Source of the DNA: Halioglobus maricola
GTDB taxonomy: Bacteria > Pseudomonadota > Gammaproteobacteria > Pseudomonadales > Halieaceae
NCBI RefSeq assembly: GCF_009388985.1
Contig: NZ_CP036422.1
Span: 1,936,501-2,000,500, forward strand
DNA length: 64,000 nt
Direction of reading: 5' to 3'
A model generated the notes under the pieces. That model had not been told where the DNA came from. It made no database searches and worked only from the letters and a program-made list of their open reading frames with translations. This document shows positions 16,981 through 26,800 of this stretch, one piece after another (the stretch's first letter is position 1; each line of letters starts with the position of its first letter). The translations under genes were made by a program, and so were the position numbers.

Positions 16981-19900
16981 CTATAAGACCCCTTTGCCGT
17001 CAATAAAGCCAAGCGCCTTTAAGTCATCCAGGCATTTATGAATGAACTTCTCATCAAGATGAGGAAGTTCGGGCCCAGTACTTAAAGTGGGCACAATCTT
17101 CCTATAGTTAGTCGCCGCATGGCTTAGATCTTCAGTAGGCCGAGGTCTCGCATAGGCGCCCATCACTTCTTTGGCTGAGCGTTGTTTTTGCTCTTCGGTG
17201 AGATTGTTGAGTTTCTCTTCGAAGCGAGCACGCCAGTCGGCATGATCTGCAACCCTGCTGATGTCATAGCCAGCGCTTTCAATCGCATCAACAAAACTGT
17301 CGAGTGAACAACCATCATCGTGATAATTGGTCATGTTGACGGCGACACAAGCACGGTGATCAAAATTGGCATTTGCGACGACTGAGGCAGCCACAACATC
17401 GACTGGGCTGCCATCGTAATGCGCTCGCAACTTGCCTCCATCCTCGGCCGGCGCATAAAACGACTCCGGTGCCAGGCCCGTTGCGACCACGCTGTACAGT
17501 AAGCGAGAGAACATGTCGCTGTGATTGATCTGACCAAGATACTTCTGGTGTGGAAGCATCATGTTGCCGCGCAGTATATTCACTGGCACAGCGTAATCTC
17601 GATGTACCAGGCGCAACATATGCTCCCCGGCCCATTTGCTTGCCGCATAGCCCAGTGCGTATGCCTCTTCACCGATGGAGACAGTAGGCAGCGGTAGCGC
17701 TGATTCCAAGTCGCCATCAGAGGGGTCCATCATCCCCAAAGTACCCTCGGTGGAAATAAAATCGATAGGCTTGATTTTGGCTGTAAGCGCCAGTCTGACA
17801 ATTTCAGCTGTGCCAGCAACATTGGGCCCAAACAAATGCTCATACCCTAAACGGTGGTTCACCAATGCCGCGACATGGCAAACCCGATCCACTTCGGCAC
17901 CAACGCGCTCAAAAACCTCTTCAGACAAACCGAGCTTAAACTCGCCCACATCACCGGCCAGCACTTCCAAATGCTTCGAAGCCAAGGACTGGTAATGTTC
18001 TTCTAAAACAGCATCCGAACCGATAAAACCTGCGTCTACACGCTCGCGGGCTTCTTCATCACTGCGGGCACGAACGATACAAATAACCTTGCCGCCCACA
18101 GGGGATAAGCGTTCCATCCATTGAAGGCAGACATGGCGGCCCAGGAATCCATTGGCACCCGTGAGTAATACAACACGCTCATCATCAACAACGGCATCGG
18201 CTGACTGAGCTTTTTGCAGGGTTTCTCCGTCGAGGAAATTTGAAATAACCAGATCGGCACCGTGAAGATCAGTGGCGCCTTCACCATGAACGCTCTCAAA
18301 GCTTGCTCGTGTGCCTGCGCCTGATAGCGCAGCCTCAATTTCCCTGGTCCACTTACGAATACAGCCGGTCGGGCTGAGTACGCTATCGGCGGCCAACTTA
18401 ACGCCCAGAATGTTTTCAACATCCAGCGAGAAGGTCACTGCCCCCATGGAGTCACCGCCCAGCTCGTTAAACGTCCTGTCCAGCAAATCATCAGCAGCAT
18501 CCGCACCCAGCGTAAGTTCTGCCAGACGCACCAGTTTTTCTTCGATAGATAAGCCTGAATCAGGGTCTTTCAAAGCCTCGTAGGCCTGGTTTTGCTGCTC
18601 TTCGAAGTCCTCGTACATGGCTTCCATGCGCTCGCCGTATTTCGCTTTCAAGGCGGGGCGCAGGCGTTTACGTACACTGGAGAGCAGCCCATTTTCCTGG
18701 CTGAACTCTTCCAGCTCGAGAATAAAGTCGCGAGGAATTTCAAAACTTTTCAGCTCCCGCTCCTCTCCGACACGCAGCATTTCAGAGCGAATCAGACGTC
18801 TCAATTCATCTTCAGTGTAATCCTCTCCCAGGGCATTCACGACAGCCTCTGGGTCCGGAACAACCACCGCCAGCAGGTAGGAGCGCAATGAACTTCCGTC
18901 GATAAATATCTGTTTGATAAGCGGACTGCCGGATTCAAACACCGTACCCAAAGGCCCCACAGCGACATATTCAGCCTGTGACAGCTTGATAACATCTTTA
19001 CGGCGATCGATGATCTTGATCTGATCAGGGCCTATCAGTTCGACGATATCGCCTGTTTTGATGTAGCCATCCTCATCAAGTAGGCCAGCGGTTGCTTCTG
19101 GATCTTTGTAATAGCCTTTAATTTGCCAGCGGCCTTTGAAAACGAATTCCCCTCTAGGGTTAGGTTTGTCGGCGCTGTAGTATCCAAGCTCAGGAACGTC
19201 AACCAGCTTGTAATCCAGTACTGAATCCCTATTGATGTGCCCGTCAATCGCGAGAGACCCGGCTCCGGTTTCGGTGTTTGCATAGCCGTCGACCAGGAAG
19301 ACCAAAAAGCAATCGGCAATAAACTGGACTACTTTGGGTGATGTTGGGGCAGAACCATAAACACCGGTCAGTAGGCGATCACCCAGGAAGCTGGATCGCA
19401 TGTTTTCCAACACCTGACGCTCTGCAGCCTCCTTCTCTGCCCCCGAGGCCAGGAGGCTGGTTACCTCATTCTGAAAGTACTGGTAGATCAGTTCAAAAAC
19501 TCGAGGGAAGAAAGACAAGTGTGTCGGTCGCGCGATACGGATATCGTCGAACAACGTCGACATATCCGACTTCAACGTTGAGTACACAATACCGCCTTTA
19601 CGCAGTTGCATGCACGTATAGACCCTGCCCATACCGTGATTCAGGGGGCCAAAATTCACGCCCACTCCGGGTCCATTGTCTTTCCTGGCATCCCAGAATT
19701 GTGCGAGCATCCGGTCGGTACTCATTGCACCTTTGGGCCTGCCCGTGGAGCCTGATGAATGCAAAATATAGGATAGGCGCTCGTCACCATCCGGGTGCGC
19801 GGGCATGAACTCCCACTCGTGTTTGCTGCCAAGGCTTTTGATCTCATCCAGCGTAATCAGGCGAGTATCTACTCCTCCCTGCGCCAGAATAGCCTCGGCT

Positions 19901-20532
19901 TCTGCCATTTGCTCCTTGTCGTAATCCGCTGCAAGGTCGCAATCAAATGCGATCAGTGTACGCATACCACCATGATTCACGGCATGTTTGGCAGCGATCA
20001 CCAGGTCATCAATAGTTGCGGCCAGCGCGGCTGGGTTCACATTGGCGAACATCTCATCCAGATCTGCACCGGAGGTGGCGCTTTGCAGGGGAACGCTGAC
20101 TGTCTGTGCAAAACAGCAGGCCAGGTCCAGCATAAAAAAGTCAGTACTGGTAAAACCAATGATGGCGACAAATTCATCACGTTGTAGGGCGATGCTTTCC
20201 TCATACCGCCAGGCATTGGCAATGGCGCGTACACCATCTCTAAGCTCAGCAAATGTTATGGTCGAGAACGCAGGTAGGTATTCTTTCACTTGCCTGCCGT
20301 TGGCATCAGCGACCAGCTTGTAGTCACGCATGCCCAGCGATTCCCGGTCCGCATAGCCAGTCAAAACCGTGTCTATACGCTCCGCAGTGCTCAAACCCTC
20401 AGCCGCTGCTGCTTCAGCCACATCCGGCAAGGGCATTATGCTGCGTATCTGTTCATCGGTTTCCAGCAAGTGCTGAAACCTTGCCATCATGCGCTCTAGC
20501 GGATCGGCTATTTTCTCGAATTCGTTTGTCAC
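16981..20532 (-). CDS. car: Carboxylic acid reductase (CAR) 1
   Basis: 1183 residues, full family length, from a GTG with GAGGAAAGGA upstream. Three parts are visible. The adenylation domain (to about 640) has LHSSGSTGRPKG near residue 260. The carrier domain has the phosphopantetheine Ser695 in LGGDSMGA. The thioester reductase domain begins at LLTGANGFLGRH near 787, with Tyr962 and Lys966 in GYAASKW. The family reduces a free acid to an aldehyde with ATP and NADPH. The reductase segment STEGTLGMMDPSDGD differs from the usual SSVAV-type stretch seen in CAR 2, suggesting another substrate. It needs phosphopantetheinylation; the transferase gene is at 28854. Confidence 0.95.
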   Translation of the reverse strand: MTNEFEKIADPLERMMARFQHLLETDEQIRSIMPLPDVAEAAAAEGLSTAERIDTVLTGYADRESLGMRDYKLVADANGRQVKEYLPAFSTITFAELRDGVRAIANAWRYEESIALQRDEFVAIIGFTSTDFFMLDLACCFAQTVSVPLQSATSGADLDEMFANVNPAALAATIDDLVIAAKHAVNHGGMRTLIAFDCDLAADYDKEQMAEAEAILAQGGVDTRLITLDEIKSLGSKHEWEFMPAHPDGDERLSYILHSSGSTGRPKGAMSTDRMLAQFWDARKDNGPGVGVNFGPLNHGMGRVYTCMQLRKGGIVYSTLKSDMSTLFDDIRIARPTHLSFFPRVFELIYQYFQNEVTSLLASGAEKEAAERQVLENMRSSFLGDRLLTGVYGSAPTSPKVVQFIADCFLVFLVDGYANTETGAGSLAIDGHINRDSVLDYKLVDVPELGYYSADKPNPRGEFVFKGRWQIKGYYKDPEATAGLLDEDGYIKTGDIVELIGPDQIKIIDRRKDVIKLSQAEYVAVGPLGTVFESGSPLIKQIFIDGSSLRSYLLAVVVPDPEAVVNALGEDYTEDELRRLIRSEMLRVGEERELKSFEIPRDFILELEEFSQENGLLSSVRKRLRPALKAKYGERMEAMYEDFEEQQNQAYEALKDPDSGLSIEEKLVRLAELTLGADAADDLLDRTFNELGGDSMGAVTFSLDVENILGVKLAADSVLSPTGCIRKWTREIEAALSGAGTRASFESVHGEGATDLHGADLVISNFLDGETLQKAQSADAVVDDERVVLLTGANGFLGRHVCLQWMERLSPVGGKVICIVRARSDEEARERVDAGFIGSDAVLEEHYQSLASKHLEVLAGDVGEFKLGLSEEVFERVGAEVDRVCHVAALVNHRLGYEHLFGPNVAGTAEIVRLALTAKIKPIDFISTEGTLGMMDPSDGDLESALPLPTVSIGEEAYALGYAASKWAGEHMLRLVHRDYAVPVNILRGNMMLPHQKYLGQINHSDMFSRLLYSVVATGLAPESFYAPAEDGGKLRAHYDGSPVDVVAASVVANANFDHRACVAVNMTNYHDDGCSLDSFVDAIESAGYDISRVADHADWRARFEEKLNNLTEEQKQRSAKEVMGAYARPRPTEDLSHAATNYRKIVPTLSTGPELPHLDEKFIHKCLDDLKALGFIDGKGVL

Positions 20533-20629
20533 AGTCCTTTCCTCTTATGCTATTGATGTACGAGCCCACATGCGGGGCTTCTAACTTAATGGGCCAGGCA
20601 GTTAATCTGTAGGGCAGGGTGACGCGCGC

Positions 20630-21559
20630 TCACCACGAAAAAGTAGCACCCACCAGCTTTTCAGAAATTTCCCATAGTTTGTCTGCGTTTTCCTGCGAGG
20701 TGGCGTAAGTTTTTACGCCGATAGGTATAGGCCCATCATTAATCTCTGCAATCTGGCAGTTCGCCAGGAAGCTACCGCCTTTGTCGGCCAATTCTGCAGC
20801 TGTAGCAGCCCATACGCTGGTCGCCGAGCCCTGGGGTTCGGTTTTGAAGGGCTCTGGAGCCGTCGCGAAATGCGCTAAATCTTCCGGCACAAGGTGGCGC
20901 CCCAAGCCCGTAGGAATCATGCCCGGGTGGACGGCATAAGAGAGGACTCCTCTGGGCTTCAGGCGTGCATTGAGCCCCACGGAAAACAAGGCATTGGCGG
21001 TCTTGGATGCACCGTAGGCCTCCCACTTATCATAAGGGGTAGATTGATAATTGGGATCTTCGAAGTTGACCGCTCCTCGGTGATGACCTGAAGAACTCAG
21101 GTTAACTACTCGCGCGTCACCCGCAGCAATTAGTGGAGGGGCCAGTAGACAAGTAAAAAGAAAGTGAGCGAGGTGGTTGGTGCCAAACTGGCTTTCAAAA
21201 CCTTGCTTGGTGCGGGCCAGGGGGCACGCCATAATGCCTGCGTTGTTTATCAGGATGTCGATCTTTGGATAACGGCTTAGCAGGCTTTCAGCGGCAACTT
21301 TAACGCTGTCTAGATCCTCTAGGTCCATAAGTTCTGTGTCGACCTTGGTCTGCCCAAATCGCATCAGCTGTATTTTTGCCATCTCGAGCTTTTCAGCATT
21401 TCGACCCACCAGCACTACATGGGCCCCCTTGCTTCCCAGAGCACGAGCCGTCTCAAAACCCAGGCCAGAAGCGCCACCGGTCACGATGACTTGTTTACCT
21501 TCGAGGTCTACACCTGCCAATACTTCGTAGGTGCTTGATTCAAATCCAAATTTACTCAT
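20630..21559 (-). CDS. SDR oxidoreductase upstream of CAR 1
   Basis: 309 residues of the retinol-dehydrogenase-like short-chain dehydrogenase group. Cofactor loop TGGASGLG at 28-35, NNAG at 105-108, catalytic Ser in VVNLSSSG, Tyr182 and Lys186 in YGASK. It lies 97 bases upstream of CAR 1 on the same strand. The obvious role is to reduce the CAR aldehyde to an alcohol or run the reverse step; this is inference from context. A 19-base inverted repeat sits just ahead of its ribosome site. Confidence 0.9.
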   Translation of the reverse strand: MSKFGFESSTYEVLAGVDLEGKQVIVTGGASGLGFETARALGSKGAHVVLVGRNAEKLEMAKIQLMRFGQTKVDTELMDLEDLDSVKVAAESLLSRYPKIDILINNAGIMACPLARTKQGFESQFGTNHLAHFLFTCLLAPPLIAAGDARVVNLSSSGHHRGAVNFEDPNYQSTPYDKWEAYGASKTANALFSVGLNARLKPRGVLSYAVHPGMIPTGLGRHLVPEDLAHFATAPEPFKTEPQGSATSVWAATAAELADKGGSFLANCQIAEINDGPIPIGVKTYATSQENADKLWEISEKLVGATFSW

Positions 21560-21573
21560 AGTTTGTTCCTATT

Positions 21574-21592
21574 TGCTCTCAATCTGAGAGCA
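21574..21592. promoter_or_regulatory. Inverted repeat TGCTCTCA-ATC-TGAGAGCA
   Basis: A perfect 8-bp inverted repeat, 15 bases upstream of the SDR start and within the divergent space between the two CAR units. It could be an operator for a regulator of the divergent units or an RNA hairpin next to the ribosome site. Confidence 0.5.
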
Positions 21593-21762
21593 CACAAGTC
21601 GGGGCCTTCAAGTTAAGTATTTACTAATTTGTAGCGAAGCATATATATTATTAAACGAACATACAATAAAATGATCAATGAAAATGCGCTCGAAATGACC
21701 GACCCTGGCTTCAAGAAACATGGATTCAACGCAAGTTGATTGGCTCGACCAAGGTTAAGGAA

Positions 21763-22845
21763 ATGAAGAAAAACAAATCCACTAGAAACACGTGGCGATA
21801 TATGGCCTGCTTCGCCCTAATCGCGCTCGTACTGGTCATTGCCAGCACATTTGAAGAACTGTCGCGTAAAGTGGGGTTCAGTTCTCTGCCGCTTCCAGTA
21901 AACACAAGTGAAGAAATGCGGGCGTCACTGAGTGAAGAGCCAGCTATGGGCGCCACACTCTACAAGTTTGTTTTCAAGTTCATGTCCGTCAATAAACTCA
22001 TGGAACAAGTTGCCGAGGCTGATACGCGCCGAGCAGCGCTGGTCGAAGAAATCGCCGACAGATATTCCGTTTCTATTGAGCAGGATTATATCGAAGGCGT
22101 GAACGTATATTGGCTCACACCAGAGACCATTGACCCAAAACACGAAGACCACTTGTTTATTAATCTACACGGTGGTGGCTACATTATGGGCGCGGGAATG
22201 TCGAGCAATAACGAGGCGGTACTAATCGCAGCTCGCGGCAGAATTAGGGTGTTGTCCGTCGACTATCGCATGCCACCCGACCATCCCGCCCCGGCAGGGC
22301 TAAACGACGTAGCGGTTGTGTGGAAATATTTGCTGAACTTTCGCCCGGCTGACTCAATGGCACTGGGGGGAACATCCGCTGGTGGTGGCTTGACTCTGGG
22401 CTCAACGCACATGTTTAAAGATCTTGGTTTGGAACTGCCCGGAGCTCTTTATGTTGGTACCCCAGGCGGAGACTGCCATAAAACCGGAGACAGCCACTAC
22501 ACCAATGAAGGCAACGATCGAGCCTTGATTTCCTGGCATGGCGTCCTGCGCATGGTCTGTGGAGACATTTACCCCGGAGAGTTGGGGGCTGACCATCCGT
22601 ATGTTTCTCCGCTGCGCGGCGAGTTTGAAAACTTCCCCCCCAGTTACTTAATTTCTGGGACGCGCGACTTACTGCTAAGCGACACTGTACTCGTTCACAG
22701 GAAACTGCGCAGGGCAGGTGTTGAAGCCGACCTGCACGTTTATGAGGGGCAGTCGCACGCGGACTACTCTACAGTGTGGGATTCTCCTGAATCCAGGGAA
22801 CACTACGCTGAGCTAAATGCGTTTTTGCTAAAGCACTTAAGATGA
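21763..22845 (+). CDS. HSL-type alpha/beta hydrolase (esterase), membrane-anchored
   Basis: 360 residues from ATG 21763, with AAGG eight bases upstream. One N-terminal hydrophobic segment (YMACFALIALVLVIAS) anchors or exports it. HGGG at 136-139 is the oxyanion motif of hormone-sensitive-lipase-type esterases. The nucleophile is Ser205 in GGTSAGGG. SGTRDLLLSD and GQSHADY supply the Asp and His. It should hydrolyse a carboxylic ester. It opens the plus-strand unit esterase-SDR-CAR 2 with gaps of 39 and 47 bases, so the released acid could be the CAR substrate. Confidence 0.9.
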   Translation: MKKNKSTRNTWRYMACFALIALVLVIASTFEELSRKVGFSSLPLPVNTSEEMRASLSEEPAMGATLYKFVFKFMSVNKLMEQVAEADTRRAALVEEIADRYSVSIEQDYIEGVNVYWLTPETIDPKHEDHLFINLHGGGYIMGAGMSSNNEAVLIAARGRIRVLSVDYRMPPDHPAPAGLNDVAVVWKYLLNFRPADSMALGGTSAGGGLTLGSTHMFKDLGLELPGALYVGTPGGDCHKTGDSHYTNEGNDRALISWHGVLRMVCGDIYPGELGADHPYVSPLRGEFENFPPSYLISGTRDLLLSDTVLVHRKLRRAGVEADLHVYEGQSHADYSTVWDSPESREHYAELNAFLLKHLR

Positions 22846-22884
22846 AATCCAGATGCTTGATCAACCATTATCGGAGAGAAGGGC

Positions 22885-23841
22885 ATGCAAGAAGCCGTAG
22901 AGACAGCATTCGACAGAAATACAACCGCAGAAGAAATAGCCAGTCAATGTGATCTGACAGGGAAAAACATCATAATAACAGGCGCTAACTCAGGGTTGGG
23001 CCTGGAATCAGCGCGCGTCCTTGGAGCCGCAGGTGCTTCGATCACGCTGGCGGTGCGAAATATCGAGGCGGGAGCGCAGGCAGTTGCCGAATTGGAAAAA
23101 CAAACGGGTTTACGCAATTTCCAGGCAAGCGCCCTCGATCTGGCTTCCAAAGACAGTATTCACGCCTTCGCCTCCCGTTATCTGCAGGCGAATAATCACC
23201 TCGATGTGCTTCTATCAAACGCCGGTATCATGGGTGTGCAAGAAGCGTATATCGATGGTCTGGAATCGCAGATGGCCGTCAACTTCCTCGGGCATTTCCT
23301 GCTGTCCGCACTGCTGGCACCGCTATTGAAATCAACACCGGATTCCAGAGTGGTCACCCTGACATCAATCGCTCACCGGCTTGCAGATGTAGATTTCGAC
23401 GACTTTAATTTTGAGAAAACCCCCTATCACCCAATGTTAGCTTACGGGCGTTCAAAAACCGCCACTGCTTTACTGGCAGTCGCTCTAGATGAGCGTCTCG
23501 CCCCCTTTGGTGTGACATCACTCGCAGTGCATCCAGGCGTTATTCACGAAACAGGGCTTAATCGGAGCATGGATGAAAAGACCATTAGCATGATCGCGGC
23601 ACGAGCCGACGGTTCCGAAAAAAGCGTCGAAACCGGTTCGGCAACCAGTGTCTGGGCGGTCACCAGTGAGGCTCTGCGTGGCAAGGGCGGGCTGTATCTG
23701 GAGGATTGCCAGGTCGCAGAACTTCGTGACAACCCTGATTTCAGAACCGGAGTGCTTCCACATGCATTAAGCCCCGAAGCTGCCAACCGTCTCTGGGCTC
23801 AAGCAGAACAGTGGCTCTCTCACAGCTACGACTTGAGTTGA
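22885..23841 (+). CDS. SDR oxidoreductase upstream of CAR 2
   Basis: 318 residues, same retinol-dehydrogenase-like group as the SDR at 20630. TGANSGLG at 32-39, SNAG at 111-114, TLTSIAH with the catalytic Ser, Tyr187 and Lys191 in YGRSK. GGAGAGAAGGGC precedes the start. Like its counterpart beside CAR 1 it has the long C-terminal segment with SATSVWAVTSEALRGKGGLYLEDCQVAE. The repeated SDR-CAR pairing suggests aldehyde/alcohol interconversion. Confidence 0.9.
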   Translation: MQEAVETAFDRNTTAEEIASQCDLTGKNIIITGANSGLGLESARVLGAAGASITLAVRNIEAGAQAVAELEKQTGLRNFQASALDLASKDSIHAFASRYLQANNHLDVLLSNAGIMGVQEAYIDGLESQMAVNFLGHFLLSALLAPLLKSTPDSRVVTLTSIAHRLADVDFDDFNFEKTPYHPMLAYGRSKTATALLAVALDERLAPFGVTSLAVHPGVIHETGLNRSMDEKTISMIAARADGSEKSVETGSATSVWAVTSEALRGKGGLYLEDCQVAELRDNPDFRTGVLPHALSPEAANRLWAQAEQWLSHSYDLS

Positions 23842-23888
23842 ATACGACTCTGAATCGAAGGCGTACCACGTTCAAATAAGACTGGCCC

Positions 23889-26800
23889 ATGAATAATACG
23901 ACGGGATTACCCGAACCTAGTAGCCGATTGAAAGCGCGTTTTAAAGAGATGGTCGAAAAGGACCCGGATATGCTGCGGTATATGCCGGACACCAACGTGA
24001 CCGAGCAGGCGCTGCAGCCTGGCCTCTCGATAACAGAAAAGCTCGACCTGATTATTGATGGCTACAGTCAGCGTACGGCGCTGGCAGAGCGCGCATATAC
24101 CCTGGAGCCAAACGGTACCAGGCAGCACCAGCAGACATTTACAGGCATAACTTACGGTGAATTCGGTCATCGGGTGCGAAGTCTCGCCAACGCCTGGCGA
24201 AACAACAGCGAACACTCTGTCGAACCCGATGGGATGGTCTTCGTGATTGGTTTTGCCAGCATCGATTATCAGGTGATCGACACCGCCTGTTTGTACGCTC
24301 AGGCGGTTACCGTGCCTATGCAAAGCATGACCTCCGGTGCAGACCTTGATGAAACCATTGCGAATATTGATCCCGCAACTATCGCGGCTAGTCTTAACGA
24401 TCTGGAAATTGCGACCGAGCACGCCATACGGCATAAGGGCATCAAGAGCCTTATTGTTTTCGATTTCGAACCGCAAGATGTGGACGATTGTAGTAAGTAC
24501 CACAATGCTGAAAAGATGATTGCTGCCTCCGGTCTGCCGATAGCGCTGACGTCGCTGCAAGAACTGATCGAATTGGGGGGGTGCATGGAGTGGGAGCCCT
24601 TGCCGCCACATCCGCAGGGCGAAGAAAGGCTCGCCGCAATCATTCATTCTTCCGGAAGCACAGGAAAACCCAAGGGCGCAATGCTTCAGGAGAAAGCCAT
24701 CAAAAAAATGTATGACACCTTATTGATGGCCCCCCGAATGGCTCCGCAATTTGTTGTCTGCTACGCTCCGCTCAACCACATACTGGGGCGCGCTGCCGTT
24801 GCCGGAGCACTGCTGGTTGGCGGTATCTGCAACTTTACCCTCAGGCCAGACATGTCCAGCCTGTTTGAAGATATCAGGATCACCGAACCGACACGCCTCA
24901 GCTTTTTCCCGCGCGTGTTTGAGTTGATCTATCAACAGTTTCAGAACGAAGTCGCCAAACGTGTGCGTGCAGGTGAAAAGGAAGACGTTGCGTCTGCACA
25001 GGTCAAGCAGGAAATGGGCCGTAATTTTCTTGGTACGCGACTGCTTACAGGCTCCGTCGGTGGCGCACCCACTTCGGCACATGTCCGCCAGTTCATGGCA
25101 GAGTGTTTCGAGTTCCGGTTGCTAAATAGCTATGGCAATACCGAATCCGGCTCTGGGAATATCGCTATTGACGGCAAAATTTCTCCGCAGACCATCGCCG
25201 AATACAAGTTGCGGGATGTCCCTGAATTGGGTTACTACACATCGGATAAACCCTATCCCAGAGGAGAGCTTTGCTACAAAGGCACAGTGTCTACTTCTGG
25301 CTACTACAAAGACCCCGAAGCCACTGCCGAGCTGTTTGATGAAGAGGGATTTCTCCTGACGGGAGATATTGTGGAGGAGATAGGATCCGGTCACATTGCG
25401 ATCATCGACCGTCGTAAGGACGTGCTGAAACTATCGCAGGGTGAGTATGTTGCATTGGGCCAACTTCAGGCCAAGTTTGAAAGTGGCAGCGCAGCCATCA
25501 GGCAAATCTATCTATACGGCAATTCACTGCAGGCGTATTTACTGGCAGTTATCGTACCCGACTTAGAAGCTGTTCATTCATTGATTGGCGCAGATGCAGC
25601 TGAGACGGATCTGGATTCCTTTTTACGGCAGGAGATGCAACGAGTAGCTCGTGAAGAAAGCATCAAAAGTTTTGAGGTGCCTCGGGGTTTCATCGTAGAG
25701 AGAGAGCCTTTTTCACAGGAAAACGGCTTGCTGTCGAGCGTGAGAAAGCGCCTGGCGCCGGCTTTCAAGAAAAAGTATGGCGAGCGTCTGGAAGCGATAT
25801 ATGCTGAGCATGAGAGTCGGAAAGACGAGCATCTGCAGCAGATCAAAGACACTACAAACAAACTATCGACCAAAGAGAAAGTTTGTGAAGTACTGAAGTA
25901 CTTGCTGAATATCGAGAACATTTCCCCTGATAGCCCCGGCAATTTTTCTGACCTGGGTGGTGATTCACTAGGCGCGGCATCATTCTCGCTGCTGTTAGAG
26001 GAAGTTTTCGGCGTTAATATTCCTGCCGATCTGCTGCTCAGCCCGACCGCTGGAATCTCCCGCTGGGCAGAGACGATTGATCGCTCCCTGAACGGCGAAC
26101 TGGAAGCAGTGAGCTATGCGTCCATTCATGGTAAAGGTGCTGAAGAGGTTTTTGCATCGGACCTGAAAGTTGAACGGTTCCTGATCGACACAGACCTTGA
26201 GCTTGCTCGCTCGTCTTTGCCCGCTGTGGCGACAGAAGATGAAGCAACCTTCTTGCTTACAGGTGCTAACGGCTTTCTGGGGCGCTTTGTCTGTGTGGAT
26301 CTGCTGAAAAAGGCATCAACCGTTGGCGGCAAAGTAGTATGCCTGATTCGCGCCCATGATGACGCCTCTGCTCGGAGCCGCCTTGACGAAGTGTTTAGCG
26401 CATGGTCCGACGTGGACGCGTCGCTTGAAAACGAATATCTCAAGCTGGCCAGCAAGCATCTGGAAGTATTGGCTGGTGATATCGCTGAGCCGGATCTGGG
26501 ATTGGATAGCGCGACCTTCAGGCGCCTTACGGAAGAAGTTAACCGTATTGTCCATGTGGGAGCGCTGGTAAACCACAAAATGAGCTACCCGAACCTCTTC
26601 AACGCCAACGTGGTGGGTACTGCCGAAATCATCAAGATGGCGCTGCTGGTGCGCAAGAAACCAATCGACTTCGTATCATCCGTTGCAGTGAGCCAATTCC
26701 TCGATACCAGCCAGGGTGTGAACGAAGAAGCCCCCTTGCAAGACAGCGCCCAGCTGTCCGATTTCTATGCCTCGGGCTACGGGCTGAGCAAGTGGGCAGG

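Noticed and set aside
20563..20579. Hairpin AGCCC/GGGCT between the first SDR and CAR 1
   Set aside because: Only a 5-bp stem without a T-run; too common by chance.
23907..24647. 246-codon minus-strand ORF
   Set aside because: Antisense shadow of the CAR 2 adenylation domain; no family pattern.
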